Part shown: positions 49,726-59,949 of the stretch, piece after piece
Numbering within the stretch: position 1 is the stretch's first letter
Layout of the letters: every line of letters begins with the position of its first letter
From: Siphonodentalium dalli
Taxonomy: Eukaryota; Mollusca; Scaphopoda; Gadilida; Siphonodentaliidae
DNA length: 64,000 nt
Direction of reading: 5' to 3'
Assembly (NCBI GenBank): GCA_032622095.1
Contig: CP136064.1
Location: forward strand, 133,183,129 to 133,247,128
Translations under genes and position numbers: made by a program
Notes under the pieces: model-generated
Database searches by the model: none
Told to the model about the DNA's origin: nothing
What the model saw: the letters and a program-made list of their open reading frames with translations, nothing else

Positions 49726-50008
49726 ATTGGACTTAAGTCCAAATGAATTGGACTTAAGTCCAAATCAATTCACTAATTGGACTTAAGTCCAAATAATTGG
49801 ACTTAAGTCCAATTAATTGGACTTAAGTCCAATTCATTTGGACTTAAGTCCAAATCAATTCGCTAATTGGACTTAAGTCCAATTCATTTGGACTTAAGTC
49901 CAATTCATTTGGACTTGAGTCCAATTCATTGGACTAAAGTCCAATTCATTGGACTTAAGTCCAAATAATTGGACTTAAGTCCAAATCATTGGACTTAAGT
50001 TCAAATCA
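49726..50008. repeat. Right array of CTTAAG dyads
   Basis: There are thirteen copies spaced about 18-30 bp apart. Most are perfect GGACTTAAGTCC with AATT/AAAT linkers. Single-base variants are GGACTTGAGTCC, GGACTAAAGTCC and GGACTTAAGTTC. Confidence 0.95.
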
Positions 50009-50202
50009 ATCAAAAATGTGAAAACGGCTTGCCATAATAGAGACCCACTTCTTCAGATATGATATACAAAAGATTCATGTGAAAATCGCGCAGATATACA
50101 ACATTCTCCTGATGTCAGCAAAGTTCTTAAGAATTAAAAAACATAGATGAAATAATTTCCAGTCAGATACGACCCAGGAATGACACAATTAGAGACGTCG
50201 AC

Positions 50203-50752
50203 GGCAGCAATTTAATTACATTAGTTGACTCTTCGAAACAATCGAAAAATAATCGCGGATCCTGCAGGCTGATTACACTGAACACACAATGGGTCCTCAA
50301 TAAATCGACTGAGATATCTGAACTAATTGAAATGTTTAACTGTTATGATCTACTTTCGTTGTGTGAAACTTTGTTATTGCCAGGAGAAGAAGGGCCAATT
50401 GCTGTGAACTGTTGTCCTGAAAACTATAATGCTCTTCTAGATTCCAGAGACGGCAACAATCGAGGAGGTGGTATAGGATGTATCTACATTTAAAAACTAA
50501 ATCTAACACGGGAAAATTAAGACCCAACCATACTCAAGTTTTAAGCACATGTACGTACTTTGTGATTTAGGGAACAAATCGCATGCCGAATGGGTGAGAG
50601 TAGTTATAATGTATCGACCACCGGAAAGGGAGTGTGGATGCCGAAGGTCGGAACTGTTTACACACTGCAAAAGTCTTTCAGCACCTTTTATCATTGTTGA
50701 TGACCTCAATTTTCGTATCGACGACCCCACGGACTTCTATACGAACACATAT
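50203..50752 (+). pseudogene. LINE B endonuclease, N-terminal half
   Basis: This fragment of a non-LTR retrotransposon APE-type endonuclease reads, on the plus strand, LITLNTQWVLNKSTEISELI (the NxxxLxxK-type start), then LLSLCET, then NNRGGGIGCIYI. After a stop and frameshift it reads VVIMYRPPE and FIIVDDLNFRIDDPTD. The latter is the GDFNxH-type block, with the usual G-D changed to D-D. It breaks off at 50752 within NTY. The same reading resumes at 62812 with AILLKQYELTKHVSG. It is disrupted by LINE A and carries frameshifts of its own. Its 5' end is not clear. Confidence 0.8.
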
Positions 50753-50938
50753 ATGAATTTGCCTTACCTTACGTTACATTACGTCTGTAGTGGACACTGG
50801 CGGTCTGCCACTGTATCCACCTCACATTGTGTTATTTCACCGTATTCCGGCGGCCGCATATCTAGACATATTTGGGTTATATGGTTGAAAACCAGTCACC
50901 AATTCCGCTTTATAGTCATACGTAACATCCTGATTTCT

Positions 50939-53487
50939 TCAATGATTATCTAGTCTGTTTTTGAATTGGTTTATATCTTCAGCATACACCACTTCGTCTG
51001 GTAGATTGTTCCAAGTACTGACCATACCTTGACTGAATGTGTGTTTTCTCACGTCACAGTTAGATCTTTCTTTGTACAGTTTATAGTTGTGGCCTCTGGT
51101 CCGAGAATCGGTGTTTCTTGTTAGAATGTTTGATACTTCCGGATCGTAGCAGTTGAATATTTTGAAACATTCGACATATCACCTCGGTGGCTTCTGTACA
51201 TCAGGGTTGGTAGTTCCATCTTTCTTAGCCTATCCTCGTATCCCATATCTTTTAGTCCTGGTACTAGTTTTGTTGCTCTCTTTTGAACTTTTTCCATTGG
51301 AACTGTGTTTATTTTAGATATGGTCTCCAAGCAGATTGAGCATATTCGAGTAATAGTCTTACCAGTCCTTTATATAGTTTTATCATTGTGGTATAGTCTA
51401 AGTAGGTGAATGATCTTCTGATGGTTCCAAGAACACTGTTGGCTTTCTGTATTTTTTCGTTTATGTGGTCTTCAAATGATAGATTTCTGTCTCTGGTTAC
51501 TCCTATGTCCTTTTCTTTTTCGACTTGTTTTAATTTACTTTCACTCCCATTCTTGTCTTTCAAGTTGTAATTTGGCTGGTACTCCTCTTTCCCAACATTC
51601 ATGACAACACATTTATCTGGATGGAATCTTCGTAACCAGTTGTTTGACCACATTTGGAGTTCATCACGATCGCTTTGCAGTATATCCATATCATTTTCCT
51701 CTGTTATCTCATTATAAATTTTTGTATCGTCTGCAAACAGCATCACTTCATATTTTACACATTCAGGTAAGTCATTGATATACAGGACAAACAGCAGTGG
51801 GCCAAGTACCCTAACCTGAGGGGTTCCGCTAATGACAGGATGTTTCTCTTGTGATTCCGTTTACTATGACTTTTTGTTTCCTTCCTGTTAGGAAATCTTG
51901 TATCCAGCCAAGGATGTTCCCTCCGTTGTTGTAACTACTAGTCTTCTGTATCAACCTCCTATGCGGGACGGTATCCAAGGCTTTCATATAGTCCATGTAT
52001 ACCACATGAGTTGGATGTCCGCTGTCCATAGATTTGGTCCATTTTCTAGTGTGTGTAGTAGCTGCAGTGTTGTAGACCTACATTTGATGCAACCAAACTG
52101 ACTTTTGCTGAATAACTTGTTGTTTACCATATGACCCATGATGTTATGTTCCCGTAAGAATCCCTCCATTACTTTGCCAACCACTGTCTTGTCAAGCTGA
52201 CTGGTCGATAGTTACTTGCCTTCTTTTTTTGACCTTTTTTGTTTTTCGCTGTTATATTGCAGCCTTCAATTCTTCCGGCAGTTTCATCATCCTCAAACTG
52301 TTGTTGTATATTGTTGATAGTGGCTTGCTCAGTTCCTTGGCGAGTTCTTTCACGATTCGATGGTGGAAACCATCTGTACCTTAAGACTTTGTTGGATTTA
52401 ATCTAGTTAGTCGTATTTCCACTGGCTCTGGTGTAATATCGTCCGTTGTTTCGAGTGATTCTTTGGTGTTATAAATGATTGTCTTGTCTCTGGTACTTCA
52501 CCATCTGGTTCAATTGTGAATACCTGGGATTTTTCTCTGTCACTTGTTGTTAGCGTCCCATCATGTTTTTCCAGATCCGATATTCCAGACTTGGTTTTGG
52601 TTTTGCTGGACACATAATTACAGAACTTTTTAGGGTTTGTTTCAGCTTGTTTTGCTATCTCCTTTTCTTTGTATATCTGATTTTGGCGTGTCATCTTCTT
52701 GACTTTATTCCTTAGCCTTGTGTATATGTAGTTATGTTCTTCCGTCTTGTTCTCTATGTATCTCGTCCATGCTCTATGTTTCTTCTTGATGGTGTTTATG
52801 GGTTCTTTGTTCAATGGTCTCCAGTTTTTTTCCATTGTCTGCTTTCTTTATTGGCACATGATTGTTAATTATTTCTTCAATGGTGAGTGCAAATCTTGTC
52901 AATTGTGCATTTATGTCATTTTCACAGTCTGATAGTATTTTCTTCCAGTCTATATCAAGCTCTTCTCTCATTTGCTCGTAGTTTCCTTCATCGTATAATT
53001 TGTGTGTGTGTTTGTGTCTCTTTGTCGATCTAACATTTGTATGTGAAGTCAAGCATGCAATGATCACTTTTTCCCAGATGATTTTTCACTTCTAAGTTAT
53101 GTATCATTTCTTCTTCCTTGGTAAGTACAACATCTAATATATTGATTTGCTGACCTTCTCTGTATCTCGTGGGTTTTCTCACATGCTTGTATAGATAATT
53201 TTCTGCTATAAAGCCATCACTTTTCTTCTCCTTTGATACAGTTGTTTTCCAGTTGATTTTTGGATAGTTAATATCTCCCATAAGTAGAATATGACTGTTC
53301 TTCTTTTCTTTACAAACTCTGTACAACAGCTGTTTTATCATTTTCTTCTGAACTCTTGTTTGGGCTCCTATATGGTACTCCAATGACAAGTCTGTCTCCT
53401 CTGTCTAGTGCTATTTTTATCTAAACTGCTTCATCGCATTCTTCTTTACCTATATCTTCCTCTGTCTTCAGATTTCTCGTAACGTAT
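50939..53487 (-). pseudogene. LINE A ORF2: endonuclease C-terminal part and reverse transcriptase
   Basis: Read from 53487 downwards on the minus strand. The endonuclease continues with YVTRNLKTEED, DRLVIGV, LLMGDINYPKINW, VRKPTRYREG and LGKSDH, the catalytic SDH block. The linker has NPKKFCNYVSSKTK and GISDL. RT follows with VNNKLFSKSQFG, VVYMDYMKALDTVPH (the usual LDF.KAFD, with the aspartate pair altered), LFADDTK (catalytic FADD), GVTRDRNLSFEDHI and LLLEYAQSAW. The C-terminus has VQKRATKLVPGL, RGDM and FSQGMVSTWNNLPDEVV, stopping at 50939-50941. Several frameshifts separate the blocks (near 51800, 52390 and 53050, among others). The motifs fit CR1/L2-type LINEs. It is inactive. Confidence 0.9.
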
Positions 53488-53496
53488 ATTATTACT

Positions 53497-54281
53497 CAGT
53501 CTGAGTAAACTCATACCTAAATATTCATTACAACATTGAATATTAGGTCTGACGGATAACATCGCTATCTCATTTCCAAGTCCTCGGGATTCCGTAATCT
53601 GATTGATTGCGTAAATTATTTTCCGTCCAATGAAACCGTATGGGTTAATAAACAAGTGTTAGTGGGCGGAGACTCCCATAATGTCACCTCTAAATATAGT
53701 AACAGAGCGGAATTTCGTCGGTACGATTCCGATTAATTTGAAGGATGTGCTGGACCTGATAGATAGGCCTGCGTATGGTACCAACTTGGCCTCCCATAAA
53801 TATAAATAGAACTCACTCATGTCCGTGTATTTGATTTACTTTATTGTAACGTGGTTTGCAAATCAAATTATTTGTCGTAAAAAAGTCATCTGAAAGTTAA
53901 ACACCGAGGAAATGACTTACTTTTATGATTTTAAATAGTTCTAAAGGCGACTAAAGCATCATTTTTGATGACGACCTTAGTTTTTGCTCTCGGATGCAGC
54001 TTTCCCGTTGATGCAGCGAGTTCATCTCCCGAAAAAGAATAGTCGCACACACGACAAATATTATCTTCTGTAAGTTTATGTCGCGACACAGGGTTGATGA
54101 GTCGGCCATTGTTATTGCGAAGCACAACAAATAACACGTGGGAACACCTGTCAATCATCGATGTATTTTTTAAAATCCGTGACGTCATTTTGGGGAAGCT
54201 CTTCGCTGAATAGAAATGGTTTTGGCGACATTAGCTCCAGACTCTATATTTCAAATATAGAGTCGACGTTCACCCAGACTG
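53497..54281. mobile_element. 785-bp TIR element in LINE A endonuclease, 9-bp TSD
   Basis: The ends are CAGTCTGAGTAAAC and GTTCACCCAGACTG (12 of 14 positions inverted-repeat). The direct 9-bp repeat ATTATTACT lies at 53488-53496 and 54282-54290. Excising it with one repeat rejoins RGVII and YVTRN of the endonuclease. A small hairpin (CTCTATATTT with its complement) lies near the right end at 54242-54262. CAG ends suggest hAT, but a 9-bp duplication is more usual for MULE-type elements, so the class is open. Confidence 0.88.
53931..54188 (-). CDS. Hypothetical 85-residue CxxC ORF inside the 785-bp element
   Basis: The frame starts MTSRILKNTSMIDRCS at 54186-54188 and ends in TAG at 53931. It contains ICRVCDYSFSGDE, a possible half zinc finger, followed by a basic KLHPRAKTKVVIKND stretch. 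It is the longest frame in the element and lies wholly inside it. I do not recognise it. It could be a first exon or N-terminal DNA-binding piece captured from a larger transposase gene. Coding status is uncertain. Confidence 0.4.
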   Translation of the reverse strand: MTSRILKNTSMIDRCSHVLFVVLRNNNGRLINPVSRHKLTEDNICRVCDYSFSGDELAASTGKLHPRAKTKVVIKNDALVAFRTI

Positions 54282-54290
54282 ATTATTACT

Positions 54291-54493
54291 CCTCTTCATC
54301 TTTTAGATTCCAAATTTTTTTGAAAAAGCTGGTATCCTGCCATGTTGTAAGACGCCACATGTGGTGGCTCCTTCGTAGCTTTAGGCTTCGCTTCTGTAAC
54401 TGCTGTGACATCATATTCAAATTCTTTCGTCAAACATCTGAGTTCGTTGAGTTTGTTGCAGACGCCGTCTGCATTCAGTAAAATATTCTGCAA
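54291..54493 (-). pseudogene. LINE A endonuclease, N-terminal part
   Basis: The minus strand reads ILLNADGVCNKLNELR, the start of an APE-type LINE endonuclease with the N of the metal site. It continues with YDVTAVTEAKPKATKEP (catalytic TE.K block) and GYQLFQKN. The frame then stops at TGA, with RGVII in the next frame reaching the 785-bp insertion. It continues as YVTRN beyond the insertion at 53487. Confidence 0.85.
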
Positions 54494-54576
54494 TCACTCC
54501 ATCACGTGCATGTGATTTTCTGTGTGTTGTTAATGGAACGTATTTACATGTTTGTTGACTGACACTTTCATAGGAT

Positions 54577-55405
54577 TCAGTTTCCTGCCATGTCTTTTTT
54601 CTTGACTTTCTTCAATGTCCATGGAGGGCCCCGAACTAAATAGAACCACTCATCTAACTCGTCTGATTTCGTTTTTGCCTCTTCGGTGCATTTCTTCCTT
54701 TGACATGTCAGTGAGAATTGTATTTTCTCTTTGTGTTCCTTTAGTTTAGTGTTTGCTTTCAGGACATTATTCCTCAAGTCTTGTGTTTGTAGTGTCACTT
54801 TAAGAGGTCTGGGCTCATTTTCCTTCTCTGATCTTCTTCCAAGTCTAATGACAGTTTTCATGCACGTTTGTGTCTTTATGTCCTTCAACTCCAAGCTTAC
54901 TGCATAGATCATTGAATATGTTTGTGTCTGTTTCCTTCCTATCTTTCCCTTCTTCCTGCTTTGGCTCGCGATCGGGAATGTTGAAAGCAATTATATTCTT
55001 CTTTCTTCCATTATCGATTGCCTCTTGTTTCTTCTGTTCATTGAACACCATCACTTCGGTATCGGCTTGAAAATCTGGTGAATTCCTGCCGCTCTCTAAA
55101 TCAACAACTCTCTTCTTCATCTCTTTGTTCTTCATCTCTTTGAGTTCTCCTTCTATTTATTTGACTGGTATTGATACTGGTACATTCTTTTTCTTCTCCA
55201 TGTCTTCGACTCTCTTCCTCAATTCATTTATGTTCGTATCTGTTTCTAGTGTCGTTGCGTTTGTGCAGTTCTCCAGATCATCCACTTTCGTTTTCAACTG
55301 CGTGGTATCTGTTTCCATCTTATCTTGTCTGGCTTCCATTTTTAATAGTTTCCCTAGGATTTTAGTTGTGCCCATAATATTACAACTCTTACAGTACCAG
55401 TGGAT
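54577..55405 (-). pseudogene. LINE A ORF1: coiled coil and RRM-like region
   Basis: On the minus strand the end of a PHD finger (IHWYCKSCN) enters at 55405. Heptad-like, charged coiled coil follows (KILGKLLKMEARQDKMETD, then TNINELRKRVEDMEKKK). After frame changes near 55140 there is more coiled coil and an RKKNIIAFNIPD block. Then come VIRLGRR, RPLKVTL and RNNVLKANTKLK, which resemble the RRM-type RNA-binding domain of LINE ORF1 proteins. It would coat the element's RNA. Frameshifts near 54900 and 55140 make it non-functional. The N-terminal half lies beyond the insertion at 55410-58545. Confidence 0.8.
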
Positions 55406-55409
55406 TGTA

Positions 55410-58400
55410 GGTTACACTGGTGTAAATGTTTTCCATAGGCCTCAGTGCTAACGTTTTAGCGTATAGTGTTGGCAATATAAATGTTGGGTCCAAAATTTTC
55501 TTTAAATCTGAAAAATTGACATTTTGGGAAACTTTTTACACAAAAAAATCATGTCTGTCTAGCAGGGAATTCGCCTTTAAATCTTATGTTTTCGTAACTA
55601 GTGTCAGAACCGCATAAAAAAATACAGTCATATTTTAGACCACACCAAAAAATTCAAACTTCACTACAAAGGGTTAATTCCTGTGCCAATGGTTATTTTA
55701 CCTATGGGAAATCATAGGGAAGAGGTGTGATGATTTTTTTATGTGAAAAGCACACAAGGCTATTGACCAATCAGGGCCCAGTGTCTATTTTATTCTCTCC
55801 TATATATTCCTCCCGCATCCGCTAGATGTCACTCGGAACCTTATTTACACCAGTGTAACCTAAAGCGATAGCCCGCTTTTTCGCGGAATAATTGTAACTC
55901 CCTACATTTCTTCAGAATTGCCCATCAATGGAAAAAATGTGTTCAAAAACAATATCACTTCTGTGGTTCTTTATTTATCACACACAATTTAACCCCACCC
56001 TCTTTAACAAATTATTCATCAAAAAAACACAATTTTCCACCACCAGTCATGTTCAGGCCCCATTTTCACTCAGTTTTAGGGGTCTGGTGTTGCAAACTTG
56101 GATCAGCTATGGAAGACTGTTCAATATTCTTTCCATGAGAGAACTTCTGGTGATGTGAGGTCATTGAGTCCAGATCTGATCAGCTGAGCATCAAGCGCAT
56201 GACTTTATCAGCACATTGAAGAATAAAATATGACATTTTCAGGTCTGCAAGGGTGATCCAAGATAACTGGATGTGGGTGTATATTGAATTAGTTGAATAA
56301 AGATATGCTCTCTTTGAATTGCTGAAGCATTTTCTTAAATGTGTCCAAGTTTTAGTGCTATTAACCTTCAAATGACCATACCCACCAGTGGAAATGACAC
56401 ACTTTTATGATATATATCTGTATATCACTGGCTATAAAATCCAAAATACTTGTTAAATTAGGTTCTTATAACAATTGATATATGTGTCGTTGACATGCCC
56501 ATGTTATGGGTCATTTGCATTATCATGTGACTATTACCACCTTGAATTTTTTTGAAAGTACCTTGAAAAATTGGCATTTTTTATGAAAAATCTTACTATT
56601 TTTTTGGCTGATGTAAGTGAAAGAAGACATCAGCAGCAAGAATAGCCACATCAAGCATGAGATATTCATTGGACTGAAAGACCAGGCTCTGTAAAATGCA
56701 TTAAAATGCTTTAAAGTGACTCCCAGGAATCAAAAATGATAAAAAGCTATTTTTTCCCTTTATGTTACACTGGTGTAAATGTTTTCCATAGGCCTCAGTG
56801 CTAACGTTTTAGCGTATAGTGTTGGCAATATAAATGTTGGGTCCAAAATTTTCTTTAAATCTGAAAAATTGACATTTTGGGAAACTTTTTACACAAAAAA
56901 ATCATGTCTGTCTAGCAGGGAATTCGCCTTTAAATCTTATGTTTTCGTAACTAGTGTCAGAACCGCATAAAAAAATACAGTCATATTTTAGACCACACCA
57001 AAAAATTCAAACTTCACTACAAAGGGTTAATTCCTGTGCCAATGGTTATTTTACCTATGGGAAATCATAGGGAAGAGGTGTGATGATTTTTTTATGTGAA
57101 AAGCACACAAGGCTATTGACCAATCAGGGCCCAGTGTCTATTTTATTCTCTCCTATATATTCCTCCCGCATCCGCTAGATGTCACTCGGAACCTTATTTA
57201 CACCAGTGTAACCTAAAGCGATAGCCCGCTTTTTCGCGGAATAATTGTAACTCCCTACATTTCTTCAGAATTGCCCATCAATGGAAAAAATGTGTTCAAA
57301 AACAATATCACTTCTGTGGTTCTTTATTTATCACACACAATTTAACCCCACCCTCTTTAACAAATTATTCATCAAAAAAGCACAATTTTCCACCACCAGT
57401 CATGTTCAGGCCCCATTTTCACTCAGTTTTAGGGGTCTGGTGTTGCAAACTTGGATCAGCTATGGAAGACTGTTCAATATTCTTTCCATGAGAGAACTTC
57501 TGGTGAAGTGAGGTCATTGAGTCCAGATCTGATCAGCTGAGCATCAAGCGCATGACTTTATCAGCACATTGAAGAATAAAATATGACATTTTCAGGTCTG
57601 CAAGGGTGATCCAAGATAACTGGATGTGGGTGTATATTGAATTAGTTGAATAAAGATATGCTCTCTTTGAATTGCTGAAGCATTTTCTTAAATGTGTCCA
57701 AGTTTTAGTGCTATTAACCTTCAAATGACCATACCCACCAGTGGAAATGACACACTTTTATATGATATATATCTGTATATCACTGGCTATAAAATCCAAA
57801 ATACTTGTTAAATTAGGTTCTTATAACAATTGATATATGTGTCGTTGACATGCCCATGTTATGGGTCATTTGCATTATCATGTGACTATTACCACCTTGA
57901 AATTTTTTGAAAGTACCTTGAAAAATTGGCATTTTTTATGAAAAATCTTACTATTTTTTTGGCTGATGTAAGTGAAAGAAGACATCAGCAGCAAGAATAG
58001 CCACATCAAGCATGAGATATTCATTGGACTGAAAGACCAGGCTCTGTAAAATGCATTAAAATGCTTTAAAGTGACTCCCAGGAATCAAAAATGATAAAAA
58101 GCTATTTTTTCCCTTTAGGTTACACTGGTGTAAATGTTTTCCATAGGCCTCAGTGCTAACGTTTTAGCGTATAGTGTTGGCAATATAAATGTTGGGTCCA
58201 AAATTTTCTTTAAATCTGAAAAATTGACATTTTGGGAAACTTTTTACACAAAAAAATCATGTCTGTCTAGCAGGGAATTCGCCTTTAAATCTTATGTTTT
58301 CGTAACTAGTGTCAGAACCGCATAAAAAAATACAGTCATATTTTAGACCACACCAAAAAATTCAAACTTCACTACAAAGGGTTAATTCCTGTGCCAATGG

Positions 58401-58545
58401 TTATTTTACCTATGGGAACTCATAGGGAAGAGGTGTGATGATTTTTTTATGTGAAAAGCACACAAGGCTATTGACCAATCAGGGCCCAGTGTCTATTTTA
58501 TTCTCTCCTATATATTCCTCCCGCATTATTTACACCAGTGTAACC
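55410..58545. mobile_element. Tandem MITE-spacer-MITE-spacer-MITE array
   Basis: The flanks are TGTA at 55406-55409 and 58546-58549. Three MITE copies with ends GGTTACACTGGTGTAAA / TTTACACCAGTGTAACC lie at 55410-55860, 56763-57213 and 58118-58545. They are separated by two near-identical spacers (55861-56762 and 57214-58117). The period is 1353-1355 bp. Copy 3 lacks 23 bp next to its right end. Differences between spacers are a handful of single bases and short indels. Small open frames repeat in each unit and are by-products. Confidence 0.93.
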
Positions 58546-58549
58546 TGTA

Positions 58550-58743
58550 GAGTCTTCACTGCTCTGTTCTTGCAAGAATGAATATACATTCTTCTGTACT
58601 TTCTGACATTTTGCATGGAACCAGATGTCACACATCAGACACGCCAGCACTTGATCCTTTTGGTTGACTTGTTTGTTACAACTTCCACATTTTATTGGTG
58701 CGGGTGTGTCCTCGTTTTCCTTTGTTTCTTCTTTCTCTGCCAT
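58550..58743 (-). pseudogene. LINE A ORF1: PHD finger, N-terminal part
   Basis: The ATG at 58741-58743 opens a frame with MAEKEETKENEDTP. It continues with CGSCNKQV, LACLMCDIWFHAKC (C4-H-C pattern) and YSFLQEQ. This is the zinc-binding pattern of a PHD finger, a module known from ORF1 of CR1-like LINEs. The frame is cut at 58550 by the MITE array. The missing W-x-C-x-x-C end of the finger is found at 55380-55405, in the correct frame, on the other side of the array. Confidence 0.88.
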
Positions 58744-58822
58744 TTTCTTGTGTTATTAGGGTGACTGGGCAATCTCGATCTCCCTTCTTTTGTGCAATGA
58801 GTGACTGAGCTACGCGATCTCT

Positions 58823-58937
58823 CTATTGCATTATTTTCCTGATAAATTGGTGCAGGCGTAGTAACCCGAGGCGTGATATATTACTGTCTGAGTGTATACC
58901 ATCAGTTGTTGTTCCTTTATAGTCCTTTCGTTCTCTC
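58823..58937 (-). pseudogene. LINE A esterase, C-terminal part
   Basis: On the minus strand, after the foldback, the frame reads KQRERKDYKGTTTDGIHSD and RLGLLRLHQFIRK and stops at 58823. The DGIH tetrapeptide matches the D-x-x-H block that carries the catalytic aspartate and histidine of SGNH-type esterases. The N-terminal part lies at 62003-62575. The two are separated by the 3-kb foldback element. Confidence 0.78.
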
Positions 58938-59006
58938 TGTTTACCTACGAACATGCCATTGGAACTTATTCCCTTTTCCTTATTCCTTATTTTTTTAAAT
59001 GTCGCT

Positions 59007-59940
59007 TTCGACCGATTTGACGGCATGGGTTGGTGGCCGGCCCCAAATACCACCTAGAAACACCCCGACCCCCCACCCATCACCCCGACCCCCCACCCAT
59101 CACCCACGGGGGGTGCCACCCCGAGTGGGTGAAAATGGGGTATGGACCATTTTCGAGAACGGAAAGGATTTCGACCGATTTGACGGCATGGGTGTGTGAC
59201 CGGCCCCAAATACCACCTAGAAACGCCCGACCCCCCCCACCCATCACCCCCGGGGGTGCCACCCGAGGGGGTGAAAATATGGGGTATGGACCATTTTTGA
59301 GAACGGAAACGATTTCGACCGATTTGACGGAATGGGTGGGTGGCCGGCCCCATATACCACCTAGAAACACCCCCACCCCCACCCATCGCCCCCGGGGGTG
59401 CCACCCCGAGGTGGTGAAATGGGGTATGGAACATTTTCGAGAACGGTAAGGATTTCGACCGATGTGACGGCATGGGTGGGTGGCCGGCTCCAAATACCAC
59501 ATAGAAACACCCGACCCCCCCCCCCCCACCATCACCCCGGGGGTGCCACCCCGAGGGGGTGAAAATGGGGTATGGACCATTTTCGAGAACGGTAAGGATT
59601 TCGACCGATTTGACGGCATGGGTGGGTGGCCGGCCCCAAATACCACCTAGAAACACCCCGACCCCCACCCATCACCCCCGGGGGGTGCCACCCCGAGGGG
59701 GTGAAAATGGGGTATGGACCATTTTCGAGAACGGAAAGGATTTCGACCAATTTGACGGCATTGGTGGGTGGCCGGCCCCAAATACCACCTAGAAACACCC
59801 CAAACCATCACCCCCGGGGGTGCCACCCCGAGGTGGTGAAAATTGGGTGTGGACCATTTTCGAGCACGGAAAGGATTTCGACCGATTTGACGGCATGGTT
59901 GGGTGGCCGGCCCCAAATACCATCTAGAAACACCCCGACC
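59007..59940 (+). repeat. 145-bp tandem unit, left arm (7 copies)
   Basis: Each unit reads CGACCGATTTGACGGCATGG, GGTGGCCGGCCCCAAATACC, CATCACCCCCGGGGGTGCCA and GGGGTATGGACCATTTTCGA. Starts are at about 59017, 59168, 59318, 59457, 59600, 59745 and 59879. Confidence 0.95.
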
Positions 59941-59949
59941 CCCCTATAG

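Larger units (their letters stand above)
48214..50036. mobile_element. TIR element with subterminal CTTAAG-palindrome arrays
   Basis: The termini TATGGCAAGCCGTTTTCACA and its reverse complement are continuous with a GATTGATTTGGACTTAAG passage. They are flanked by ATAG at 48210-48213 and 50037-50040. Within the ends sit two arrays of the dyad TTTGGACTTAAGTCCAAA. About 8 copies lie at 48246-48479 and 13 at 49726-50008. The ~1.2-kb centre has no recognised coding region. It is non-autonomous and the superfamily is unknown. Confidence 0.88.

Noticed and set aside
49726-50008. CRISPR-like array of short palindromic repeats
   Set aside because: Spacers are 2-10 bp AT linkers rather than ~30-bp unique spacers. 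There are no cas genes, the setting is eukaryotic, and the array lies inside a TIR element.
55426-58325. Repeated 63- and 76-codon frames, identical in each unit
   Set aside because: They recur only because the DNA unit is tandemly duplicated. They lack motifs and differ between units only by the underlying DNA changes.
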